The notes below the pieces were generated by a model that was not told the origin of the DNA, did not search any database, and was given only the letters and a program-made list of their open reading frames with translations. This document shows, in pieces, positions 29,746 through 39,274 of a DNA stretch of 64,000 bases (position 1 is the first letter of the stretch; every line of letters begins with the position of its first letter). The stretch comes from Alcanivorax limicola (lineage in GTDB: Bacteria > Pseudomonadota > Gammaproteobacteria > Pseudomonadales > Alcanivoracaceae). The translations under genes were made by a program, and so were the position numbers. The stretch is from the NCBI RefSeq assembly GCF_019931215.1, contig NZ_JAIOUB010000002.1, forward strand, positions 372,001 through 436,000. The letters are read 5' to 3'.

Positions 29746-30366
29746 ATGAAGAAGAACACCACTGTCGGGCTGCTCGCCGCATGCAGCCTGTTTGCTGTGA
29801 ATCTGTTTGCCATCAATGAAAGCCACGCGACAGAGGAAGCAAGTTACCACCCTGGCTGGCTGGATGAGCTGATGATTATCGGTGTCTACACCAATGACGA
29901 TAACCGTTTTGATGGCCTGTTCATGCGTTTCTGGGGCTCGAACAGGCACAGCAGCAACAGCAATCCCGGGGAAGGTAGTTATATCTATGGTGAACTCGAG
30001 CTCGGCGGCTTCGATACCAGTGGCCTGTTGACCAGCGGTGCGCTTATGGGGCTTGGCTATCAGATGGGCATTCCCGACCAGGACCTGGCATTCGGCTTTA
30101 TCGGCGCCGACATCAACTACCGTGCCTTCAATGTTGATGGCGGCGACAGCGATTCGGATATCGCTCTGGGCCTGGAAGTGGGGCTGCGGGCCGCGCTTAA
30201 TCCGGACCTGCTCGGGGAGGCCATCTTCCGCATCGACACGAATGATTTCATTGATCAGCCCAGCTTGCGTATCGGTGGCGCCTACAAGCGCTTCTATCTT
30301 TCGATGACACGTTTTCTGGACGATGGCGCCAACCGTATCCAGCTTGGCTATACCTTTGAAATGTGA
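29746..30366 (+). CDS. Putative outer-membrane or periplasmic beta protein
   Basis: A 206-residue product with a signal peptide (about 1-30, ending SHA). The rest alternates polar and aromatic strands and ends in LGYTFEM, with a terminal aromatic pattern as in barrel proteins. It vaguely resembles YfaZ-type outer-membrane proteins, but I cannot confirm this. TATAAC at about 29681 may be a -10. It is divergent from the hybrid kinase gene, so the two may share control. Confidence 0.65.
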   Translation: MKKNTTVGLLAACSLFAVNLFAINESHATEEASYHPGWLDELMIIGVYTNDDNRFDGLFMRFWGSNRHSSNSNPGEGSYIYGELELGGFDTSGLLTSGALMGLGYQMGIPDQDLAFGFIGADINYRAFNVDGGDSDSDIALGLEVGLRAALNPDLLGEAIFRIDTNDFIDQPSLRIGGAYKRFYLSMTRFLDDGANRIQLGYTFEM

Positions 30367-30486
30367 TCCGGCGGGCCGGTGGCCATCTGGCTCGTCCATG
30401 TGGTCGATAGCCACTGCCGCAGCGAGGCAATAGCTTTGGTAGTACCACTTGAACGTCGCTATCACACTTGGTCATGGAGGCCTCGC

Positions 30487-31455
30487 ATGTCAGCTTTATC
30501 TTCTCCCCTGCCCCGACAGGTATGGCGCCTTGGTCTGCTGCTGTCGTTGCTGATGAGTGCCATTACGCTGACGGCTTGTGGTGGCGGAGGTGGCGGCAAT
30601 GGCGGCGACCCGGCGGCAACCGCCACGTTCGATACGCCGATTGAAGACCTGGCGATCACCGAGGTCGTTCGTGGCAGTGGTGGCTTCCCGGTTAGCACCG
30701 CCGTCGGAGAGGAACCGGTGATTCGCGGGGTAGAAACCTTTGAGTCTCCGGATGGCATGCTGGTGATGGAGTTTATCATCGAAAGTCTTTACCCGATCAC
30801 GCGGTTGCATATCGATATCGAGGGCGAGCACTTTGTGTCGCCAACCCGCGCGCAAGCCGGTCCCGAATTCAGCATTGATGCGTGTGATGTGCTGGCCAGC
30901 GTTCAAGGCACAGGGTGCTCGGAGCGTTGCTGGCGCGCCGCGTCGTGCATCCGCAGTTGCAGTGGCACCCTGTCAACCTTTGAGGCGCAGGAAAGCGCTG
31001 CACTGCAATGCTCGATTGCGGTCAATGTCGGCGTTATAGGGCCGGGTGAGAGTGATGTTGCTCGCTCCGAGGAGGAGTATGTGCGCCTCTTCTATACCCA
31101 TGGGCCGGATAATGACCCTTCTATGACCGTGCTCTCCGCATCGGGCACGGTTTGTGATGTGAGCAGCTGTCCGAGCGTGGCAGAAACCTGCTGGGCATCT
31201 GGTTACGGGCCTACCTCAGAGACGATCTGCATTCCGGCTGGCGGTGAGATCCCGACAGAACGGCATCAGATTGCCTTTGCGCCGTCCGGCAATTTCGATT
31301 TCCTGCCGGAAACGTCTGGCGTCATTGTCGTACCGCAAAGCAATCCTCCCGGCGAGACACTCACCGGTGGCAATTTTGCACCGGGCACCTTGTCCCAGTG
31401 CAGCCTGTCATCCGGCGCCGGCGCACAGTCACCTTGCAATCCGCGTACTCGCTGA
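30487..31455 (+). CDS. Lipoprotein with Cys-rich domain
   Basis: A 322-residue product with a lipoprotein signal (LTLTAC) followed directly by six Gly, a flexible tether. The body is rich in Cys (about 13 after the lipid Cys), including CSERCWRAASCIRSCSG, suggesting disulfides in the periplasm or at the surface. I do not recognise the family. The ATG at 30487 follows GGAGG. It is 25 bases before the next lipoprotein gene and probably cotranscribed with it. Confidence 0.72.
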   Translation: MSALSSPLPRQVWRLGLLLSLLMSAITLTACGGGGGGNGGDPAATATFDTPIEDLAITEVVRGSGGFPVSTAVGEEPVIRGVETFESPDGMLVMEFIIESLYPITRLHIDIEGEHFVSPTRAQAGPEFSIDACDVLASVQGTGCSERCWRAASCIRSCSGTLSTFEAQESAALQCSIAVNVGVIGPGESDVARSEEEYVRLFYTHGPDNDPSMTVLSASGTVCDVSSCPSVAETCWASGYGPTSETICIPAGGEIPTERHQIAFAPSGNFDFLPETSGVIVVPQSNPPGETLTGGNFAPGTLSQCSLSSGAGAQSPCNPRTR

Positions 31456-31480
31456 AGCGGTACGCCAAAGGAGCACCGCC

Positions 31481-32620
31481 ATGTTTCGTATCAGAGCACT
31501 CACCCCGTTGTTGATTTCCAGCGCCTTGCTCGTTGCCTGCGGCGGCGGGGGAGGAAGTGGTGGTGGCGGTGAACGCACAGGCGTATTCAAGGACAGTAAT
31601 GTCATCGGGATCGATTACCGCACGTCTTCCGGCATGACCGGCACCACCAACGAGCGCGGCGAGTTTCGTTATCGCAAGAATGACGTGGTGACCTTCCGCG
31701 TCGGCAATGTCGAGATTGGCAGTGCACCGGGCGCAGCCGTCGTGCTCCCGGTCGATATGGTAGAAGCCGGCATCAGTATTGAACCCGGCGTAACAGGACG
31801 TGTGCGTTTCATGCTGATGCTGGATGAAGATGGTGATCCGGATAATGGCATCAGCATCTCGGAGGAGGTGCGCACCCTGGCCATGGACTGGACGCAGCCG
31901 GAGTTTGCCAGCGGCAACCTCGCCGGGGATATTGCGGACATCATCAGCGACGTCGCATCCGTGCATCCCGGGGCTTCACTGCCCAGTGCTGCTGTGGCGA
32001 TTGATCATCTTCAGGGCACCATTCGCTGCGTCCGTGCGGGTGCGTATCAAGGCACCTACCAGGGCAGCGATCGCGGCACCTTTGGTTTCCTGGTGGATGC
32101 GCTGTCCGGCGGTGTTTCCGGTGTGGCATTCAGCGATATCGATGGCGGTGAGTATATTCTCAGTGCCTTCAATAATATTGAGTACAGTCAGGAGTCTGCT
32201 TTTGTCAGCAGGACCTCGTCTGATGTGTTTTTCAACGGGCGCTTTCCTGACGCCAACAGTGTATCCGGTGGGTGGGCTGCCGACGGCAGTACCGGGGGGT
32301 CTTTCAGTGGCCGTCGCATAGGCGGTTTGAGCAACGCTGATTTCCGCTTTACCGGCGCCTTCACCGGGGATGACGAGGGCCTGTTCAGTTTCGACGTCAG
32401 CGAGAGCGGAATGGTGCAGGGCGTGGGTTACAGCATCCTTGAAGACGAACTGGTCACCCTCTCCGGCAGCGTAACCGGCACCACCCTCAGTGCCACCTAT
32501 TCCGAGGGCAATATCAGCGGCACGCTGAACCGGGACACGGGCGCACTCAATGGTACCTGGCAAAACACCGTGTTCGGTATCAGCGGCACCTTCTCGGGGA
32601 GCGGCTGTCGGTTGAACTGA
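31481..32620 (+). CDS. Lipoprotein with Gly-rich tether
   Basis: A 379-residue product with lipobox LVAC followed by a GGGGGSGGGG tether. Next comes FKDSNVIGIDYRTSSGMTGTTNERGEFRY (given only as a landmark; 29 positions in all, of which DSNVIGIDY and TNERGEFRY matter), a pattern I know from secreted pseudomonad lipoproteins. The C-terminal half is beta-rich with repeats like GTFGFLVD, GSFSGRR, GLFSFDVS and GTFSGSG, like a beta-barrel or lipocalin-type fold. GGAG precedes the ATG. Function unknown. Confidence 0.72.
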   Translation: MFRIRALTPLLISSALLVACGGGGGSGGGGERTGVFKDSNVIGIDYRTSSGMTGTTNERGEFRYRKNDVVTFRVGNVEIGSAPGAAVVLPVDMVEAGISIEPGVTGRVRFMLMLDEDGDPDNGISISEEVRTLAMDWTQPEFASGNLAGDIADIISDVASVHPGASLPSAAVAIDHLQGTIRCVRAGAYQGTYQGSDRGTFGFLVDALSGGVSGVAFSDIDGGEYILSAFNNIEYSQESAFVSRTSSDVFFNGRFPDANSVSGGWAADGSTGGSFSGRRIGGLSNADFRFTGAFTGDDEGLFSFDVSESGMVQGVGYSILEDELVTLSGSVTGTTLSATYSEGNISGTLNRDTGALNGTWQNTVFGISGTFSGSGCRLN

Positions 32621-32641
32621 TGCCGACGGGGCGTCGGCATC
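32619..32641. terminator. Bidirectional hairpin terminator
   Basis: GATGCCGAC and GTCGGCATC form a perfect 9-bp stem with a 5-base loop. It overlaps the stop of the lipoprotein gene and ends just before the stop of the convergent H-NS-like gene, so it can serve both strands. T-runs are lacking. Confidence 0.6.
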
Positions 32642-32644
32642 ATG

Positions 32645-32977
32645 TCAGATCGCGAAATCTTCCAACTGCTTGCCTTTGGCCAGCTCGGCCTGCAGCCAGT
32701 TCGGGCGCTTGCCGCGGCCGGTCCAGGTCAGTGATGCATCATCCGGGTGGCGGAACTTGATGGCGGCGGGTTTGCGCACCTTGCCGCCTGCGCCGCTGCC
32801 ACTGGTGGTCAGGCCAAGCAGTTCTTCGATGGACACACCGGCATCAGCGGCAATCTTTTCCACTTCGGCCTTGGCATTCTTGATGGATTCCGCCTTTTTC
32901 TTTTCGATCAGAGTGGTGGCATCGGTGATCAGCTGCTCGAGCTCTCGGATCGACAGGGGGGCGAGATTGATATTCAT
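32645..32977 (-). CDS. H-NS-family nucleoid protein
   Basis: A 110-residue product. The N-terminal half is an oligomerising coiled coil (SIRELEQLITDATTLIEKKKAE) and the C-terminus has the DNA-binding motif HPDDASLTWTGRGKRPNWL, typical of H-NS-like proteins that bind AT-rich DNA and silence genes. It lies next to the surface gene block, which it might silence; that is inference. A CGAGCTC/GAGCTCG hairpin (33008-33025) lies in its leader. Confidence 0.9.
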   Translation of the reverse strand: MNINLAPLSIRELEQLITDATTLIEKKKAESIKNAKAEVEKIAADAGVSIEELLGLTTSGSGAGGKVRKPAAIKFRHPDDASLTWTGRGKRPNWLQAELAKGKQLEDFAI

Positions 32978-33116
32978 GCAATGTCCTTCAGGGTGTCAGT
33001 GTCGCGCCGAGCTCAGAGGAGCTCGCGGAGATAATGGAAAACGGGGCTAACTCTACCACTTCGCGGTGAAAGCGCCAGTGCATAACGGTTCAGGCTGCGT
33101 TTCAAAAGGTCGGGCA

Positions 33117-33851
33117 TCAGCCTGCGGGTAACCGGGCGGCCTGCTCACGAATCCAGGTTTCCGCTTCAACAGCTACGATCTTGGGGGCTTTGCCCACGGT
33201 TTCAATGGGCGGGCCGATGACCAGCGTGATAACGCCGCTGTGGCGCAGCATGGAACGGGCCGGCCAGCATTGCCCCGCGTTGTGGGCAATGGGCACCAGC
33301 CGCACGCCGGCATGGCAGGCGAGCATCGCGCCACCGGGGTTGAAGCGCCCCACCACACCTGGCGCTTGCCGCGTGCCTTCCGGATAGATGACGACGCTGA
33401 TGCCGTCTTTCAGCCGGGCCTTGCCGATCCTCAGGATAGCTTTCAAGGCGCCGCCGGGCTTGCTGCGGTTGATGGCAATCGGCTTCAGCAGCGCCACGCC
33501 CCAGCCAAAAAACGGCACCCACAGCAATTCGCGTTTGAGCACCGTGGCCTGAGGGGCAATCAGTAGTTGCAGATAAAAGGTTTCCCACTGGCTCTGATGA
33601 TTGGCCACCACCACGACAGCTTCGCCTTCGGGCAGGTTTTCCCGCCCTTCCACCACGACCCGGATGCCATTCAGGTGGCGTAGCAACCACATGGTGGCGT
33701 GGGTCCACAGGTTGACGAAACGGAAACGCTGTTCAAAGGACAGGAAAGGCGCGGCGGCCAGGCACAGCATGCTGTGGACGATGCCTATCAGATGATAGGC
33801 CACAAAAAACAGCAGGCTGCGCAGGTACACGGACACAGAGGCCGGTTTCAT
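33117..33851 (-). CDS. plsC: 1-acyl-sn-glycerol-3-phosphate acyltransferase
   Basis: PlsC adds the second acyl chain in phosphatidic acid synthesis at the inner membrane. The 244-residue product has an N-terminal membrane helix (LRSLLFFVAYHLIG), the catalytic motif as NHQSQWE near residue 84 (HX4D in most PlsC, Glu here in place of Asp), the FFGW region, and the YPEGTR block. ATG 33851 has AGGGG 7 bases upstream; a GTG at 33869 overlapping glyS is possible. The HX4E variation occurs in some PlsC relatives but could alter activity. Confidence 0.87.
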   Translation of the reverse strand: MKPASVSVYLRSLLFFVAYHLIGIVHSMLCLAAAPFLSFEQRFRFVNLWTHATMWLLRHLNGIRVVVEGRENLPEGEAVVVVANHQSQWETFYLQLLIAPQATVLKRELLWVPFFGWGVALLKPIAINRSKPGGALKAILRIGKARLKDGISVVIYPEGTRQAPGVVGRFNPGGAMLACHAGVRLVPIAHNAGQCWPARSMLRHSGVITLVIGPPIETVGKAPKIVAVEAETWIREQAARLPAG

Positions 33852-33861
33852 GACGCGCCCC

Positions 33862-35942
<2,081 letters not shown>

Positions 35943-35946
<4 letters not shown>

Positions 35947-36935
35947 GATGACCGGGTTCCTTTCGATTTCGTGCTTTGCGATTTCTTTGCCTTGCGGTCC
36001 AGCTGTGCCAGCACTTCATCGCGGAGGGCGGCATCGGCCATCGGGAAGCCCAGCGCCTGGCGGGCAGCAAAATAAGCCTCCGCCACCGCACGGGCCAGGG
36101 CGCGCACCCGCAGGATAAAGCGCTGGCGCTCTGTCACCGAAATGGCCTTGCGGGCATCCAGCAGATTGAAGGTGTGGGACGCCTTGAGAACATATTCGTA
36201 AGCCGGCAGCGGCAGCCCGGCTTCGATCAGCTTCTGGCTTTCGGCCTCGAACAGGTCGAACTGCTCGAACAGGGCCGGCACGTTGGCATGTTCGAAGTTG
36301 AAGGTGGACATCTCCACTTCATTCTGCAGAAACACATCACCGTAGGTGACCTTGCCGAAGGGGCCGTCAGACCAGACCAGATCGTAGACCGAGTCGACGC
36401 CCTGCAGGTACATGGCCAGGCGCTCCAGGCCGTAGGTGATCTCGCCGGTGACCGGGTAACAGTCGATGCCACCGACTTGCTGGAAGTAGGTGAACTGGGT
36501 CACTTCCATGCCGTTGAGCCAGACCTCCCAGCCCAGGCCCCAGGCCCCCAGCGTCGGGGATTCCCAGTTGTCTTCCACAAAGCGGATGTCATGCACCAGA
36601 GTGTCGAAGCCCAGCATCTTCAGGGAGCCGAGGTACAGGTCCTGGATGTTGTCCGGGGACGGCTTGAGTACTACCTGGAATTGATAGTAATGCTGCAGGC
36701 GGTTGGGGTTCTCACCATAGCGGCCGTCGGTGGGGCGGCGTGACGGTTGCACGTAGGCGCTGTTCCAGTTTTCCGGGCCAATGGCGCGCAAAAACGTGGC
36801 CGGGTGAAAGGTGCCCGCGCCCACTTCCATGTCCAGCGGCTGAACAATGACACAGCCCTGTTCTGCCCAGTATTGCTGGAGAGCGAGAATCAGGCCCTGA
36901 AACGTGCTGACGTCTACGTGAGATTTTGCAGCCAT
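35943..36935 (-). CDS. glyQ: Glycyl-tRNA synthetase alpha subunit
   Basis: The alpha (catalytic) subunit of glycyl-tRNA synthetase. The 330-residue product begins [18 protein letters not shown] and has the class II motifs [19 protein letters not shown] and [19 protein letters not shown], as in the family. A Lys/Ser-rich tail of about 12 residues follows the usual end. A minus-strand TATACT at 36963-36968 may be the -10 of the glyQ-glyS-plsC operon. Confidence 0.97.
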
Positions 36936-37017
36936 GAGAAATCCTGAAAAAAACAGCGGCCAAGTATAACGTCCCGGCGGGACGGGTGATACCGCTGGCC
37001 CGGCGAGGCCGGGGTTG

Positions 37018-37047
37018 TTGACACACTGTCCTTATGGACAGTTAAAT
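37018..37047 (+). promoter_or_regulatory. Promoter of tag with LexA-type SOS box
   Basis: TTGACA (37018-37023), 18 bases, TTAAAT (37042-37047). Between them lies CTGTCCTTATGGACAG (37026-37041), which fits the gammaproteobacterial LexA consensus CTGT-N8-ACAG perfectly and sits where a repressor would block RNA polymerase. Confidence 0.7.
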
Positions 37048-37075
37048 AAGCGGGTTCATCACGCAAGGAGGCACT

Positions 37076-37702
37076 ATGAGTACAACCCTGAGCACATCCG
37101 CCACCGGCACATCCGTCATCGACTCAGCAATGGAGCCCCGCTGCCCCTGGTGCAGCGACGACCCGCTCTACCAGCGCTACCACGACGAGGAATGGGGCGT
37201 GCCGGTGCACGATGACAACACCCTGTTCGAATTCCTGATTCTGGAAGGGGCCCAGGCCGGGCTCAGCTGGATCACGGTGCTGCGCAAGCGCGAGCGCTAC
37301 CGGGAGGTCTTTGACGGCTTCGACCCGGCAAAGGTGGCGCGCTACACCGGCAAACGGGTGGAAAAGCTGCTGGCGGACCCGGGCATCATTCGCAATCGGC
37401 TGAAGATCGTCTCAGCCATTCGCAATGCCAACGCCTTTCTGGCGGTGCAGCAGGAGTTCGGCAGCTTTGACCGCTATCTGTGGGCCTTTGTCGATGGCAA
37501 ACCCATCGTCAACCACTTCCACACGCTGAAGGAGTGCCCGACGGTGACCCCCCAGGCGGAGGCGCTGAGCAAGGATCTGAAAAAGCGGGGGTTCAACTTT
37601 GTCGGCCCCACCATCATGTACGCCTTCATGCAGGCGGTGGGCATGGTCAACGATCACCTGGTCAGCTGCCCCCGGCACAAGGCCTGCACCGGGCTCTCCT
37701 GA
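37076..37702 (+). CDS. tag: DNA-3-methyladenine glycosylase I
   Basis: Tag removes 3-methyladenine from alkylated DNA. The 208-residue product has the conserved YHDEEWGVP, LEGAQAGLSWITVL and KKRGFNFVGPTI blocks, with Zn ligands expected in CPWC and in the C-terminal NDHLVSCPRHKAC. The N-terminus has about 20 extra Ser/Thr-rich residues. AAGGAGG precedes the ATG. A SOS-type box overlies its promoter, an unusual control for Tag. Confidence 0.95.
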   Translation: MSTTLSTSATGTSVIDSAMEPRCPWCSDDPLYQRYHDEEWGVPVHDDNTLFEFLILEGAQAGLSWITVLRKRERYREVFDGFDPAKVARYTGKRVEKLLADPGIIRNRLKIVSAIRNANAFLAVQQEFGSFDRYLWAFVDGKPIVNHFHTLKECPTVTPQAEALSKDLKKRGFNFVGPTIMYAFMQAVGMVNDHLVSCPRHKACTGLS

Positions 37703-37726
37703 CTTGTCCTGCCTGAGATGACAAGT
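37702..37726. terminator. Hairpin between convergent tag and DUF4197 genes
   Basis: ACTTGTC and GACAAGT pair over an 11-base loop at the end of tag. It lies between convergent genes and may act as a weak bidirectional terminator. Confidence 0.4.
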
Positions 37727-37733
37727 GCGATGA

Positions 37734-38447
37734 TCAGCGGTTGAAGACGCTGCCGATCAGTTGGCTGCCGCGGCCGATCGGGTCCTGGCGGATCAGGGCT
37801 TCCTCGCTGGCAACGCGGGTAAACAGGCCGTCCAGGCTCTGGTTGAGCACATAGTCTTCCAGATCCAGATTCGGGCGATTGCGGACTGGCAGCGTGTTGT
37901 ACACATCCAGCATCAGACGGTACTGATCATAGAAGCCCACCTGCTCCAGGTTGCTGCGAATGATCGGTTGATAGCGCTGACGCAGCCCGCTTTCTGTCTG
38001 TGTGCGGAAATAGCGGGTGGCCGCGGTGTCGTCGCCACGCACGATATCCAGCGCGTCGGTTACGGTCATATTGCGCACGGCGGTGATGAACATGTCCTTC
38101 GCCTCGCTGGCCGCCTGCTCTGCGCCCTGGTTCATCAGCGACTCCACCCGGTCGACATAACGCCCCATGCCGAACTGACGTAACGTGCTGGTAATGGCCT
38201 GAGCCTGTTCCGGCATGGTGATGCGCAGCAGCGGATCGTTGGCATAGCCGCCAGGCGTGGAAAGGGTGTCCGCTGCCCGTGTGCTGCTCAGTTCCAGCGT
38301 CTGCTTGATGCCAGCCACCAGTTGAGGCTGTTCACTCCCCAGCCCGCTGTTATCGAGAAATTCAGTGAGACCGGCGCAGCCCACGGCGGTCAGCAGGGAC
38401 AAAGCCGCAAACAGGCTAATAACGGGTTTGAGAGCGCGATGATGCAT
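37734..38447 (-). CDS. DUF4197 exported protein
   Basis: A 237-residue product with a signal sequence ending in a lipobox-like TAVGC, followed by helical DUF4197 sequence: IKQTLELSSTRAADTLS, GGYANDPLLRITMPE, VGFYDQYRLMLDVYN and the C-terminal LDGLFTRVASEEALIRQDP. Such proteins are common in proteobacteria but of unknown function. GGAGG before the ATG at 38447 decides the start over an upstream ATG at 38564. Confidence 0.85.
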   Translation of the reverse strand: MHHRALKPVISLFAALSLLTAVGCAGLTEFLDNSGLGSEQPQLVAGIKQTLELSSTRAADTLSTPGGYANDPLLRITMPEQAQAITSTLRQFGMGRYVDRVESLMNQGAEQAASEAKDMFITAVRNMTVTDALDIVRGDDTAATRYFRTQTESGLRQRYQPIIRSNLEQVGFYDQYRLMLDVYNTLPVRNRPNLDLEDYVLNQSLDGLFTRVASEEALIRQDPIGRGSQLIGSVFNR

Positions 38448-38583
38448 GGGGGTGATCCTCCTTGTGTGTCTGCATCCTAATGTAGCGCCAGGCTGTTGCC
38501 TACGCTGTAGACGATGTGTGTGCGTTATCTTGGGACGCCACATGCCGTGGCATAGCCGCGACATATTCGGTTACATCCTCTCT

Positions 38584-38630
38584 GTTGAACGATGTTCAGC
38601 TGTAGTGGAACATGCTGAACACTGTTTAAC
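38584..38630. promoter_or_regulatory. Operator-like inverted repeat before tetR
   Basis: GTTGAAC-GAT-GTTCAGC (38584-38600) and GCTGAAC-ACT-GTTTAAC (38614-38630) are near-perfect inverted copies, each itself made of two short half-sites. It lies just before the TetR gene at 38645 and between divergent genes, so self-repression is likely. Confidence 0.6.
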
Positions 38631-38644
38631 AGAGGCCGCAGGAT

Positions 38645-39274
38645 ATGGCACGTCGCAATGAGCACAGCAAGGCACAGCTCCGTACACTCGCCATAGCGGC
38701 GGTGCGCGCGATCGTCGCTGAGCACGGGCCGGAAAAGCTCAGTGTGCGTAAAGTGGCTGAGCGTATCGGCTATACCCCGGGCATGCTCTACCATGTGTTT
38801 GCCTGCCTGGATGAGCTGATTCTGCATGCCAATGCCGAGACGCTGGATGGGTTGCTGCAGCGGATGCAGGCAGCGTCTGCACTGCCGCCGGCGGAGGCCC
38901 TGCAGGCCATGGCCGGGCAATACCTGGCCATGGCCCGCGAGGAGCCGCATCTCTGGCAACTGGTGTTCATGCACCGCATGCCGCAGGCGGTAGCGGTGCC
39001 GGCCTGGTATCAGCAGCGCACGGGGCAGCTGTTCAGGCTGGTGGAGGAGCAGATGGCGCGCTTGTCAGCGCAGCGGGATGCGGCGGCAGTGCACCTGGCG
39101 GCGCGCACGCTCTGGAGCAGTGTGCATGGCATCAGTGTGCTGGCGGTGGAAAACAAACTGACGATTGCAGGCGATGTAGATGAAACGGCGATGCTGCAAT
39201 CGCTGATACATCATTATCTGACCAGTTGGGCCCGGGATCGGGACCAGGAACGTGTCCACGGAGAAGATGCATGA
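38645..39274 (+). CDS. TetR-family transcriptional regulator
   Basis: A 209-residue repressor. The N-terminal HTH shows VRAIVAEHGPEKLSVRKVAERIGYTPGMLYHVF as continuous TetR pattern (Leu-Ser-Val-Arg-Lys helix and GYTPGMLY recognition helix), and a helical ligand domain with a TetR_C-like WSSVHGI motif follows. Its stop overlaps the next ATG by four bases (ATGA), so it is translationally coupled with the acyltransferase fusion and probably controls membrane lipid remodelling. A large inverted repeat lies immediately upstream. Confidence 0.9.
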   Translation: MARRNEHSKAQLRTLAIAAVRAIVAEHGPEKLSVRKVAERIGYTPGMLYHVFACLDELILHANAETLDGLLQRMQAASALPPAEALQAMAGQYLAMAREEPHLWQLVFMHRMPQAVAVPAWYQQRTGQLFRLVEEQMARLSAQRDAAAVHLAARTLWSSVHGISVLAVENKLTIAGDVDETAMLQSLIHHYLTSWARDRDQERVHGEDA

